In this document: positions 44,689 to 54,145 of the stretch, piece by piece
How positions within the stretch are numbered: position 1 is the first letter of the stretch
Layout: each line of letters starts with the position of its first letter
The notes under the pieces: generated by a model
Database searches by the model: none
What the model was told of the DNA's origin: nothing
Seen by the model: the letters and a program-made list of their open reading frames with translations, nothing else
Assembly: GCA_964571145.1 (NCBI GenBank)
Contig: CAZNAP010000001.1
Span: 26,463 to 90,462, forward strand
Source of the DNA: Suilimivivens sp964571145
GTDB taxonomy: Bacteria > Bacillota > Clostridia > Lachnospirales > Lachnospiraceae
DNA: 64,000 nt
Reading direction: 5' to 3'
Made by a program: the position numbers and the translations under genes

Positions 44689-46900
44689 CCGCTTTTACCT
44701 CCAATACCCAATTGCTCCAGTTCACCAGTTTCTGTCTGGAACATGTATCCTGTGCCAACATACCGAACTGATAAGTCCCCGACTGCAGTTGTTCCTTCTG
44801 TAACTTGGCAGAAAATCCAGTTAAATCTACATTTAACTGATCTTTCAGATTGTTCTTAATGTCCTGCCTGTATCTATTCGCTATGGGAATAGCAAAAATA
44901 TAGTTATTCTCTTTATTTCTCAGCAATAATTGTTTTTTATAACGCGCGTTATCTGCTCCTATTACAAAAGAATAACCCTGAAAATAATAGCCGTTATCTG
45001 TGGGTGACAGCTTCACTTGGCCATGCGCAGGCGAAACGCCATAAGTCCACTTATAAATATCCATAGCACATTCCATTCCCACTACCAGACACTTGTCTTC
45101 TCTTGCGCTTTGCACTTCCGCGGTGCATAAGTGTGCATTTGACCATGGCATATCCAGCGTTACTTGATAGCGAAAAGCTGGCGAATACTCTGATTCCAGC
45201 ATATCATTCGTTAAATAAGGATGATAAAATGGGTCATGTCCATAAATTTCCTGATGTCTTTCATAGAGAATATCCTTTTCCCTCTGTAAACGAAGCTGTT
45301 TTTCTTCCGATTCTCCATCTTTTCCACGACTTAGCGACTCATGATGATATAAGAAGACATCATTTCTTACTATATTATAATACCCTTTTTCATGCATGGT
45401 ATAGCATAAATCCACATCATTAAAGGCAACTGCCAGACCCGAGTAGAAGCCGCCTATCAGTTCATATAACGATTTTCGCAGCATCAGACAGGCGCCGGTC
45501 ACTGCCAGCACATTCTGAACACCCCGATTTCTTCCGAAATAATGGTCCGTATTATCATCCAAAAATTGCAGCTTATGTGCCGGTCCCACTCGAAGATTGG
45601 TGATTCCTGCATGCTGAATAATACGCGATGCAGGATACAGCAATTTCACACCTACTGCACCAACATAAGGTAACATGGCTTTCTCAATCATCATATTCAT
45701 CCAGTCCGGATGAACCACTTCCATATCATCATTTAAAAATAAAAGAAGATTTCCTCTGGACTGGGCAGCACCCAAATTACACATATCAGAAAAATTAAAG
45801 GGCATTGGCTGATAAATATATCTGATTCCCTGGAAAATACCACCAATTCCACCGCCGTTGACCGACATATAGGTATACTGCTCTACCCGTTCGCTTATTT
45901 TAGTACGATTATCTTCCGAACTACCATTATCTACCAGAATAATTTCAAAACGATGTTCTGCATCTGTCACCGTTAAAATAGAATCCAGACATTTAAATAA
46001 AACATCAGGATTGTCTTTGGACGGAATAATAATAGATAAAACGGGATCCAGCTTTGATGACTCTGTTTTTTCATTCAACTTTAACAGCTTCAGTAAATCG
46101 TATCCGTTCCCACTACTATGAAACAAGACCTGTCGGATATGTGCAACAGGCATTTGCCCATCATGTTTTGTAAAAGCATTATTTTCCATGAGCAATTCAT
46201 AAAGCATGTGATAAAAGGCTTCTAAAAGAGTAACCTGATTTGATTGCTTCTTACCAAGATCAAACAGTTTCCCTTGTTTCTTCCTATTACTGCAGCATGC
46301 TTCAAGTGCCTGCGTGCGAATTGCAATTAACCCACCCAAATAAAAGCCGGACAGGAATGTATCAGGAGACCAATCAGGCCTAAACCACGGCTCTACTCTT
46401 TCACCTTGTGCCTGCTGTTCATCTTCATCACCATAAATCAGGATTATATTTTCATTCTCTTGAAAAGACTTATAAATTAATTTGGGAGCAAAATGACTGA
46501 TTTGCCCTTCATAAAGTGTAAATAAAATAACGTCAGCATTTTTTCGGCCAAAAATTTCGTCTTTATTGTGCCAAAATGTCTCTGGTTTTAAAATCAGAAA
46601 ATTCAACCGGCTTTCTTCTTTGGCATTTTTGTCAAATAACGACATCAAAGAACAGTTTTCGAGTAGATTTGATTTTTTTCCGTCATTTTCGATTTTATTT
46701 CCGTCAAACGAAAGCTTTTCAAAATCATTTGTCAGACTTTTGCATTCTTCCACAACAATAGAAGAATCAATAACAATTTCATCTTCCTTTTGTTGAATCC
46801 ATTTATTATAGGTCAAATTTTTGTTTTTTAGCTCTTTTTCGTATATATTATGTTGTTTTTTTATTAATAAATGCTTTAAACTTTGTTTCAGAGAAGTCAC
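44666..46900 (-). CDS. large GT2 glycosyltransferase with degenerate N-terminal domain
   Basis: A 744-residue protein starting at GTG 46900 after GGGGG. The central GT2 domain (about 285-540) is complete: LSIIIPSKDNPDVLF, LFLNDDMEVV and AFNDVDLCYTMHEKGY. The N-terminal part (about 95-225) resembles only the second half of a GT-A domain (LIYGDEDEQ, RPDWSPDTFLSG) without its nucleotide-binding first half, so it is probably inactive or structural. The C-terminal 150 residues form a beta-rich module. It overlaps the next gene by 23 bases. Confidence 0.88.
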   Translation of the reverse strand: MTSLKQSLKHLLIKKQHNIYEKELKNKNLTYNKWIQQKEDEIVIDSSIVVEECKSLTNDFEKLSFDGNKIENDGKKSNLLENCSLMSLFDKNAKEESRLNFLILKPETFWHNKDEIFGRKNADVILFTLYEGQISHFAPKLIYKSFQENENIILIYGDEDEQQAQGERVEPWFRPDWSPDTFLSGFYLGGLIAIRTQALEACCSNRKKQGKLFDLGKKQSNQVTLLEAFYHMLYELLMENNAFTKHDGQMPVAHIRQVLFHSSGNGYDLLKLLKLNEKTESSKLDPVLSIIIPSKDNPDVLFKCLDSILTVTDAEHRFEIILVDNGSSEDNRTKISERVEQYTYMSVNGGGIGGIFQGIRYIYQPMPFNFSDMCNLGAAQSRGNLLLFLNDDMEVVHPDWMNMMIEKAMLPYVGAVGVKLLYPASRIIQHAGITNLRVGPAHKLQFLDDNTDHYFGRNRGVQNVLAVTGACLMLRKSLYELIGGFYSGLAVAFNDVDLCYTMHEKGYYNIVRNDVFLYHHESLSRGKDGESEEKQLRLQREKDILYERHQEIYGHDPFYHPYLTNDMLESEYSPAFRYQVTLDMPWSNAHLCTAEVQSAREDKCLVVGMECAMDIYKWTYGVSPAHGQVKLSPTDNGYYFQGYSFVIGADNARYKKQLLLRNKENNYIFAIPIANRYRQDIKNNLKDQLNVDLTGFSAKLQKEQLQSGTYQFGMLAQDTCSRQKLVNWSNWVLEVKADELSGSL

Positions 46901-46931
46901 TCTTTTTCCCCCATTTAGTGGTTTTTAAAAA

Positions 46932-49052
46932 TTAAAACAGCATTTTATACCATATATTGCAGTCCTCTGCGATTGTTTTTTTCAGTCTGGAAATTTGCAT
47001 TTTGATATTTAACTTTTTCTCATCAGTTGCAATCAAAGTGGTAATCGGCAACTGAGAAATCTTGATGCTAATATTGGGGTCTTGTGTTGCAAATAGAAAG
47101 CATCCGTTCTTCATTTGTTTTCCGTTGGATTCCATATATTTCTTTTGCAGCGGAATCGGCTGACCGTTAAACAACAACTCTTCGATTTTAACAATACAAC
47201 TTTCATCTGCCGGGTCAATGCGTAAATTCCGTACAGAACCTCCAACCGTGATTTCTGCCTCGATTTGATTGTCGTCCACATAAATATCCGGTATATATTC
47301 AGAATTATCTTCACTGTATCCATTTCCGTAATCGTAATAAACCTGAATACGCTGATCCAGTATTTTCTGAAGATGGTCTTTCATTAATGTCTGCGGGTCA
47401 ATTGCATAAGTACCGATGGTTGCGCGAATCTCACCCATAGATTGACGTTTGCCTGTAACCAGCTTTTGAAATTTCGCTTCCTTTTCTCTATACTCTTCCG
47501 CTTCCTGCTGTGTAATACCCAGTTGATTCATGATTCTTTCAAAATCAATTTTATTTCGCTTTTCTTCTTCTAAAATATAACAGTAAAGAGCTCTAAAAGC
47601 AATTTCATCAGCTCTGATTTGCTCCTCAAAGGTCCATTCATAATCAATTAAAGTCCACTTATCTCCATCAATGAGAATATTGGCAAAAATCAAATCATAA
47701 TCCGCTACTCGCTGTTCTTCACCATAAGATACCAATTCATAATAGCGATTGAACAATTGCAGGAATCCTTCTGTATCTTCTTGTTCCAAACATTGATCCA
47801 GTTTCTCTTCTAATGTAATCCCCAGTTCAAAAGGAAACTGCACATAGCTTCCGTCTTCTGCCAGCTTACAGGGATTGACAGAAAGTCCGCTCCCTTCATA
47901 TCGCGCCTTCAACAGTTCATAAGAACGTTCCATGCCTTGAATATGAGCCTTGGCTTCTTCGCTCAAGGGTATTTTACGAACCACTCGTCCTTCCGGTGTA
48001 TCCAGAATTTGTGTTTTCAGAACAAATTGCTGTGCTCTGTCATTTGAAAACTTCGTATAAGCGATTTCCGGCTTTGGCCCAATCACCGCCATATAAGAAT
48101 TGGCAAAGATATCAAACAGATTGTCTTTCACGATTCCGTCAAAAACATATTTTTCATTAAATAAAAGCATTCTGTCTCTATCAAAATTACGCATATTATC
48201 CGTGAGCTCACCCATTCCCGGCAGTCTGTCGTCCGAATAAATGGTAGTGGCAAACTTGTAATCCGGATAAGGATAGTAAAATGCATAGTTTTGCACATTG
48301 CAGTTTTTAAAAATAGATTCTAGTCCTTTTCTGGTAAAGGTTCTGGCACTTCCACCCTCCGGATAACCTTCCAAGCCTTTGAAATACTCACCTACATGGT
48401 CTTCTTTGCATCCAGCCCAATACTTTAATCCAAATTTATTCTCAATTGCAATAACCACACGTCCGTTATCTTTCACGTGTTTCATGATAGTTTTCAAAAA
48501 ATCTTCGTAGGGATTTTGGGTATGAACATAGGATTGTCCGTATTCAAACACTCCAATTAAACAGATATAATCGTAATCATTTGCCAGTGTTGGCTCTATA
48601 TCCGTGAAATTTCCGAGGATAATTTCGATATTGTCCTTATCCTGATTACGATATGCATTGATTAGACTTCTTTTTGCTGAAAGCTCTACACAAGTGACGC
48701 TGCCTGCCTTATCTGATAATATTTCCGTAATGGCACCACAACCTGAGCCTATTTCCAAGACTTTATCTTGTTTTGAAATAGGAAGCCAGTCCACGATGTT
48801 TCCTCGAAGTGGTGAAAGATGGTACAGAATCGGCCAGCTCTTTCTTTCTTCTATAATCACAGGATATTCTACTTTGGATGCATCCTTTACAATCGCAAGT
48901 ATTTCATCCTCGATATTGCCATCACTGTATAAGTCTTTTCCCGGGTATAAATCATAATTTAATGTTACTTTTCCTATCTTTTCAGGCAGACGATTCAGGA
49001 GTTCCTCTTCTTTTAAGTGAACCGCTTCCGGTCTTCCGGTCATGTCATTCAT
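46932..49052 (-). CDS. methyltransferase-kinase fusion, WbdD-like polysaccharide chain terminator
   Basis: A 706-residue protein. The N-terminal SAM methyltransferase (about 75-260) has motif I KVLEIGSGCGAITE (97-110) and acidic CVELSAKR. The middle part (about 325-500) is a kinase-like fold: a Lys in the VVRK or VLK strands, a Glu-containing helix near 375, a catalytic loop DYDLIFAN (451-458) keeping Asp and Asn of the HxDxxxxN pattern, and a metal Asp in LIDYEW. A helical segment and a beta module (GNGYSEDNS) follow. E. coli O9a WbdD has the same order and nearly the same length; it phosphorylates and then methylates the chain end and works with Wzm-Wzt. The adjacent Wzm/Wzt pair makes an analogous capping role likely. 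The analogy is my inference. Confidence 0.75.
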   Translation of the reverse strand: MNDMTGRPEAVHLKEEELLNRLPEKIGKVTLNYDLYPGKDLYSDGNIEDEILAIVKDASKVEYPVIIEERKSWPILYHLSPLRGNIVDWLPISKQDKVLEIGSGCGAITEILSDKAGSVTCVELSAKRSLINAYRNQDKDNIEIILGNFTDIEPTLANDYDYICLIGVFEYGQSYVHTQNPYEDFLKTIMKHVKDNGRVVIAIENKFGLKYWAGCKEDHVGEYFKGLEGYPEGGSARTFTRKGLESIFKNCNVQNYAFYYPYPDYKFATTIYSDDRLPGMGELTDNMRNFDRDRMLLFNEKYVFDGIVKDNLFDIFANSYMAVIGPKPEIAYTKFSNDRAQQFVLKTQILDTPEGRVVRKIPLSEEAKAHIQGMERSYELLKARYEGSGLSVNPCKLAEDGSYVQFPFELGITLEEKLDQCLEQEDTEGFLQLFNRYYELVSYGEEQRVADYDLIFANILIDGDKWTLIDYEWTFEEQIRADEIAFRALYCYILEEEKRNKIDFERIMNQLGITQQEAEEYREKEAKFQKLVTGKRQSMGEIRATIGTYAIDPQTLMKDHLQKILDQRIQVYYDYGNGYSEDNSEYIPDIYVDDNQIEAEITVGGSVRNLRIDPADESCIVKIEELLFNGQPIPLQKKYMESNGKQMKNGCFLFATQDPNISIKISQLPITTLIATDEKKLNIKMQISRLKKTIAEDCNIWYKMLF

Positions 49053-49127
49053 GCACTAATTCCTTTCTCATTACATTTGATCACCACATAAACATCAACT
49101 CATGGACATCAATGCTAAGGCGTTCCG

Positions 49128-50438
49128 TCACACCACTGTCACCGTGGAATTCATATCGTAGAATCCAACCGTATCTTTATCTGATATGATGGTCAGGTTC
49201 ATCACATCATATAATCTGTGATATACCTGAAAGTTTTCTTTTTCAAAACCGGTCACCCCTAATGACAAGAGATACTCTCCGCCTTGCAGATCCAGTTTTT
49301 GTGTAAATGTAATATGCTTCCTGCTTCCTGCCTTCACAGGCTCTAAAAACGCTTTTTCAGCCATGGTATTGGTGCCGGTTATTTCTACACCCTTTATATT
49401 CTTAATGGTAAATGCAAAAATAGGCGCCTCAATGTCCTCTTTAAAGTCAACTTCCATATGAATGCTGCATTCCTGCCCCTTGATAATGGCACTGGTAATT
49501 CTGCCCTTCTCATCCTCGATTTGATAGCTATCAATAACAGCTGCTTTGGTTCCATATTCCAGTAAATCAGGATTTAACGCTACTGCAGAGCTGCCATCCA
49601 TCTGTGCTTCTACTGCAGAATTAATCGCCTCATCATCTAATAAATTATTCTCATCATCATGATTCATAGGATATTGGCCTACCAAAACCTGCTTGTAGGC
49701 ATCTATCATCTCTTTGGGTGAACCTTCCCCCAACATAGTTCCTTGATTTAATAACACGACTCTGTCGCAATATTTGCTGATACTGCTCAAATCATGACTT
49801 ACGAATAGAATAGTCTTTCCCATTTGCTTAAATTCTTCAAATTTGTGATAACACTTCGCCTGGAAAAACACATCTCCTACAGAAAGTGCTTCATCTACAA
49901 TTAAAATCTCCGGATCAATATTAATTGCAACTGCAAATGCCAGCCGCACAAACATGCCGCTGGAATAAGTCTTAACCGGTTGATATACATATTCTCCGAT
50001 ATCTGCAAATTTTAGTATATCGTCCATTCTGGCATCTATTTCCTTCTTGGAAAAGCCAATCATGGTTCCATTTAAATAAATATTTTCAATACCGTTATAT
50101 TCCATATTAAAGCCGGCGCCCAACTCCAGGAGTGCGGAAATACGTCCATTTACACTCACTTGACCATGTGTGGGATTCAGTACACCGGTAACAATTTTTA
50201 ACAACGTAGACTTACCCGAGCCATTAGTTCCGATAATTCCTACTGTTTCACCCTGACTAACAGTCAAATCTACACCTTTTAGCGCATAATGTTCTGTATA
50301 CTTCTTTTTTCTGGAAAGTCCTAAAGCTTCCTTTAGTCTGTCCGAGGGTTTATCATAAAGTTTATAGGCTTTATCCAGCCCCTTCACTTCTATGGCGATT
50401 TTTGCGTCTGTCATTCTTGTTCCCATGCCTTTCGTCAT
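49128..50438 (-). CDS. wzt: polysaccharide ABC transporter ATPase with Wzt-like C-terminal domain
   Basis: A 436-residue ATPase. The nucleotide-binding domain (about 10-250) has Walker A GTNGSGKSTLLK, signature YSSGMFVRLAF, Walker B ILIVDEALSVGD and the switch His in LFVSHDLSS. The extra C-terminal domain (about 285-436) matches the Wzt_C beta-sandwich (FAFTIKNIKGVEITGTNT) that reads the non-reducing end of finished chains. Such a domain is expected when export depends on a terminal cap, and the methyltransferase-kinase is encoded next door. Three in-frame ATGs (50438, 50426, 50414) compete, none with ideal spacing. It lies seven bases after the permease gene. Confidence 0.9.
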   Translation of the reverse strand: MTKGMGTRMTDAKIAIEVKGLDKAYKLYDKPSDRLKEALGLSRKKKYTEHYALKGVDLTVSQGETVGIIGTNGSGKSTLLKIVTGVLNPTHGQVSVNGRISALLELGAGFNMEYNGIENIYLNGTMIGFSKKEIDARMDDILKFADIGEYVYQPVKTYSSGMFVRLAFAVAINIDPEILIVDEALSVGDVFFQAKCYHKFEEFKQMGKTILFVSHDLSSISKYCDRVVLLNQGTMLGEGSPKEMIDAYKQVLVGQYPMNHDDENNLLDDEAINSAVEAQMDGSSAVALNPDLLEYGTKAAVIDSYQIEDEKGRITSAIIKGQECSIHMEVDFKEDIEAPIFAFTIKNIKGVEITGTNTMAEKAFLEPVKAGSRKHITFTQKLDLQGGEYLLSLGVTGFEKENFQVYHRLYDVMNLTIISDKDTVGFYDMNSTVTVV

Positions 50439-50444
50439 TCCTCT

Positions 50445-51479
50445 TTACAATACATCTGCAAAATGTACCTTCAGCCGTTTGAAAATCAATGAGCCAATGC
50501 AGAATAACGTTACTGTAAATATCCAAAAATAAGTAGAGGAATAAAAATGCTCAAAAAACCATTCCTGTTCATAAATAGCACTTCGATAACCGTTTACAAT
50601 ATAAACCAATGGATTCATTTTAAACAAAGTCACCAGCTTGTCATCTGTAATCATTCCAATACTCCACAGAATCGGAGTTGCCCACATGCCAACCTGCAAT
50701 ACAATATTGATAATCTGTGCCAAATCTCTAAAAAAGACTACAATGGCGCAAGTACAATAGCTCATGGCCAGCACCAGTACAAACAGGCAAATGCTGTAAT
50801 AAACAATCTGGATTGTATAAATCGTAGGATAATAGCCATAACAAATCGATACGATCAGAAGTACTGCTACGAAGAAAACATGAATAAAAGTGGCGGCAAT
50901 GAGCTTGATAATCGGTAAGATACTAATATTGAAAACCACTTTTTTAACCAGATAGCTATATTCCAAAAGAGCACTGGTCCCGTTGGTCAGTGCTTCAGAA
51001 AAATAAAACCATGGGACAAGCCCGGCTGTTAAATACAAAACATAGGGTACATCCACACCACCGGCAACCATCTGGCTTTTCGTCTGAAATACCAAATCAA
51101 ACACAATCCAGTACATAACCACTGTTACCACCGGCTGTACCATGGCCCAGAAAAATCCCAAGTAAGAACCGGCATAGCGCTTCTTGAAATCATTTTTGGC
51201 AAGCTTCCAAATCAGTTCTCTACTCTGAAATAATTCTTTCGGAATAATAAACATCCTGTCATAAAAAATGCCAAAAATGATACAGGCTAACGTCAGAAAC
51301 GCACAGGCACAATACTTTTTCAAGTTTTCGGTCTGCAAATCCGGTGCCAAAGGATTATTATGTGTCAGAATCACAATGGCAAGTATGATACAAATTCCAT
51401 AAAAAATGCCAATGCCTAACGGCTTGGGAATCGGCTTAATATTAAAATGCCTTTTCTTTTTCGCTTGTTTACTCATCAT
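50445..51479 (-). CDS. wzm: polysaccharide ABC transporter permease, Wzm/TagG type
   Basis: ABC-2 type permease of 344 residues. Two N-terminal membrane segments (about 18-38 and 55-72) precede the standard six-helix core; this extra pair is unusual for the family. The core starts with the amphipathic WKLAKNDFKKRYAGSYLGFFWAMVQP motif region typical of O-antigen and teichoic acid exporters. It is four bases after rfbC and seven before the ATPase gene, clearly one operon. Confidence 0.92.
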   Translation of the reverse strand: MMSKQAKKKRHFNIKPIPKPLGIGIFYGICIILAIVILTHNNPLAPDLQTENLKKYCACAFLTLACIIFGIFYDRMFIIPKELFQSRELIWKLAKNDFKKRYAGSYLGFFWAMVQPVVTVVMYWIVFDLVFQTKSQMVAGGVDVPYVLYLTAGLVPWFYFSEALTNGTSALLEYSYLVKKVVFNISILPIIKLIAATFIHVFFVAVLLIVSICYGYYPTIYTIQIVYYSICLFVLVLAMSYCTCAIVVFFRDLAQIINIVLQVGMWATPILWSIGMITDDKLVTLFKMNPLVYIVNGYRSAIYEQEWFFEHFYSSTYFWIFTVTLFCIGSLIFKRLKVHFADVL

Positions 51480-51482
51480 TCC

Positions 51483-52049
51483 TTATCCGTTCTTTTTATT
51501 TGAGATATAGTCCTGTATTCCGCCCCACACCTTATCACGGTCAGATAAAATCGGTTCTGTACCCGGTTCAATAGGCCATTCTACACCAATATCGGGATCA
51601 TCATATTTCAAGCCGCCTTCATCTCCCGGATGATAAAAATCAGTACATTTATAAGCAAATTCTGCATAATCTGACATTACGAAAAAGCCATGTGCAAAGT
51701 TCTTCGGCACAAAAAACTGCTTTTTATTTTCCGCTGATAAAATCACACCATGCCATTTCCCAAATGTCTTGGAGCCCGGTCGTAAATCCACTGCCACATC
51801 AAACACTTCTCCGGAAATAACCCGAACCAACTTATCCTGTGGAAACTGAATCTGAAAATGTAATCCACGCAACACATTTTTCACGGAAGCTGACTGATTG
51901 TCCTGTACAAAAATCTGGTCAATACCTGCTGCCTTATAATCATTATAATTATAGGTCTCTATAAAATAGCCTCTGGCATCTCCCCGTACCTCCGGTGTAA
52001 TAATTTTAAGACCTTCAATTTCACATGTTTCTACTGTAATCTTACCCAT
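51483..52049 (-). CDS. rfbC: dTDP-4-dehydrorhamnose 3,5-epimerase
   Basis: Cupin-fold epimerase of 188 residues. The active-site motifs GYFIETYN, FVQDNQSASVKNVLRGLHFQ (catalytic His) and PKNFAHGFFV are intact. It converts dTDP-4-keto-6-deoxyglucose to the L-lyxo intermediate for dTDP-L-rhamnose. It is transcribed after rfbA. The reductase RfbD needed for the last step is not in this window. Confidence 0.95.
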   Translation of the reverse strand: MGKITVETCEIEGLKIITPEVRGDARGYFIETYNYNDYKAAGIDQIFVQDNQSASVKNVLRGLHFQIQFPQDKLVRVISGEVFDVAVDLRPGSKTFGKWHGVILSAENKKQFFVPKNFAHGFFVMSDYAEFAYKCTDFYHPGDEGGLKYDDPDIGVEWPIEPGTEPILSDRDKVWGGIQDYISNKKNG

Positions 52050-52114
52050 TCTACTAGACTCCTTAAATAATGATGCATGATTGATTTCTTTTTGGTTGTT
52101 TTTGATACTTCTTA

Positions 52115-52984
52115 TTATAACCCCTCGGCAACTTCCTTCATATATTTACCATAATCGGTTTTCATCAGTGGCTCTGCCAGTTCCAGCAACTGCTCCTTAC
52201 TGATAAATCCTCTCTTATAAGCAATTTCTTCGATGCAGGAAATGTACAATCCCTGTCTTTTCTGAAAAGCAGACACGAAATCAGCTGCATCTAACAACGA
52301 ATCATGATTACCTGTATCCAGCCATGCAAATCCACGTCCCAGTGTTTCAACATGAAGTGTTCCTCTGGATAAATACTCATTATTGATGCTGGTGATTTCT
52401 ATTTCGCCTCTTGCAGAAGGTTTCACATTACGGGCAATTTCAACTACATCATTGTCATAGAAATATAATCCCGGAACAGCATAATTACTTTTAGGTTTCT
52501 GTGGCTTTTCTTCTATAGAAAGCGCTTTTCCATTTTCGTCAAACTCAACTACGCCATATTCTCTGGGATCGCGCACATAGTAACCAAAAATTGTTGCGCC
52601 TTTTTCCCGTAGTGCCACTTCCCTAAGTACTCTCGAAAAACTTTGCCCATAAAAAATGTTATCGCCTAAAACCAACGCCACATTGTCTTGGTCAATAAAA
52701 TCCGCACCGATTATGAAAGCATCTGCCAGACCTCTCGGCTGTTCCTGCACGGCATAAGAAAACTCCATACCCAGTTGCTTCCCATCTCCTAATAATTCCT
52801 GAAAAACGGGTAAATCTCTAGGTGTAGAAATAATCAATACTTCACGAATACCGGCCAGCATCAGGGTCGACAGTGGATAATAAATCATCGGTTTATCATA
52901 AACCGGCATAATCTGCTTGCTGATTGCCTTGGTCAGAGGATAAAGTCTGGTGCCTGAGCCCCCTGCTAGAATAATTCCCTTCAT
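52115..52984 (-). CDS. rfbA: glucose-1-phosphate thymidylyltransferase
   Basis: Makes dTDP-glucose from dTTP and glucose-1-phosphate. The N-terminal MKGIILAGGSGTRLYPLT nucleotide-binding signature, LGDNIFYG and EEKPQKPKSNYAV are all present; 289 residues is standard. I use the ATG at 52984 after GGAG rather than an in-frame ATG 12 bases upstream. It lies between rfbB and rfbC. Confidence 0.97.
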   Translation of the reverse strand: MKGIILAGGSGTRLYPLTKAISKQIMPVYDKPMIYYPLSTLMLAGIREVLIISTPRDLPVFQELLGDGKQLGMEFSYAVQEQPRGLADAFIIGADFIDQDNVALVLGDNIFYGQSFSRVLREVALREKGATIFGYYVRDPREYGVVEFDENGKALSIEEKPQKPKSNYAVPGLYFYDNDVVEIARNVKPSARGEIEITSINNEYLSRGTLHVETLGRGFAWLDTGNHDSLLDAADFVSAFQKRQGLYISCIEEIAYKRGFISKEQLLELAEPLMKTDYGKYMKEVAEGL

Positions 52985-53014
52985 ATTAAACTCCATTTCA
53001 CCATTTATAATTGC

Positions 53015-54097
53015 TTATCTGTTTTGGTACATAGCATCATAATACTTCTGATAATCGCCACTGGTTACATTTTTCATCCAGTCTTCATGGTCGAAAAACC
53101 ATTGAATAGTCAGCTTGATACCTTCTTTAAACATGGTCTCCGGTTCCCAACCAATTTCAGCCTTGATTTTATCCGGTGCTATGGCATATCTTCTGTCATG
53201 TCCCTTGCGATCAGTCACATAAGTAATCAGATTCTCGTTTACCAATTGCTTACGAGGATCGCCTTCCGGCAGCATCTCCTGTAAAGTGTCGAGAATGATA
53301 TGAATAATTTCTATATTCTGCTTTTCATTATGTCCGCCAATATTATAGGTTTCAAATAAACGGCCCTTCTCCTGCACCATATCAATTGCTTTAGCATGGT
53401 CTTCCACATAGAGCCAGTCACGAACATTTTTGCCATCTCCGTATACAGGCAGCTTCTTACCCTGTAACGCATTGTTGATAATGAGTGGAATCAATTTCTC
53501 CGGGAATTGATAAGGTCCGTAATTGTTGGAGCAATTGGTAATATTCGCCGGGAATTTATAGGTATCCATATAGGATTTAACCAGCATGTCTGAGCTTGCT
53601 TTGCTGGCTGAATAAGGGCTGTGCGGTGCATAAGGCGTTGTCTCATAAAAATATCCGCCATCCTCTTCCAGTGAGCCGTAAACTTCATCGGTTGAAACAT
53701 GCAGAAACTTATGATCCGGTAAGAAGCTTCCGTCCGGCTTCTCCCATGCTGCTTTGGCACAATTTAGCATCACCAATGTTCCCAGTACATTCGTCTGCAC
53801 AAATACTTCGGGATGTACAATGCTTCTGTCCACATGACTTTCAGCCGCAAAATGAACCACTCTTTGGATATCATTTTTGGAAAAGATGTCCATAATCGCT
53901 TCTTTGTCGCAAATGTCTGCCTTGACAAAGGAATAATTGTCTTTTCCTTCTAAATCCTTTAAATTCTCAAGATTGCCGGCATACGTCAAAGCGTCTACAT
54001 TGATAATTCTGATTTCTTTTCCATACTTCTTAAACATGTAATGGATGTAATTGGAGCCGATAAATCCGGCGCCTCCGGTAACTAAATAAGTTTTCAT
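53015..54097 (-). CDS. rfbB: dTDP-glucose 4,6-dehydratase
   Basis: Short-chain dehydrogenase-type enzyme that forms dTDP-4-keto-6-deoxyglucose. It has the NAD-binding VTGGAGFIGSNYI, AAESHVDRSI, the active-site VSTDEVYGSLEE segment and the YSASKASSDMLV Tyr-Lys pair. Length 360 is slightly long because of a short insertion near 125-135. An AGGAG site precedes the ATG. It is the first of the three dTDP-sugar genes and follows the GH25 gene. Confidence 0.97.
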   Translation of the reverse strand: MKTYLVTGGAGFIGSNYIHYMFKKYGKEIRIINVDALTYAGNLENLKDLEGKDNYSFVKADICDKEAIMDIFSKNDIQRVVHFAAESHVDRSIVHPEVFVQTNVLGTLVMLNCAKAAWEKPDGSFLPDHKFLHVSTDEVYGSLEEDGGYFYETTPYAPHSPYSASKASSDMLVKSYMDTYKFPANITNCSNNYGPYQFPEKLIPLIINNALQGKKLPVYGDGKNVRDWLYVEDHAKAIDMVQEKGRLFETYNIGGHNEKQNIEIIHIILDTLQEMLPEGDPRKQLVNENLITYVTDRKGHDRRYAIAPDKIKAEIGWEPETMFKEGIKLTIQWFFDHEDWMKNVTSGDYQKYYDAMYQNR

Positions 54098-54145
54098 GTT
54101 TTCTCCTGTCTGTTCTCTATAATATTCTCTCTAATATTTTCTATA

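Noticed and set aside
51483..54097. A complete dTDP-L-rhamnose pathway
   Set aside because: rfbA, rfbB and rfbC are present, but I found no rfbD (dTDP-4-dehydrorhamnose reductase) in the window; the final sugar could also be another 6-deoxyhexose.
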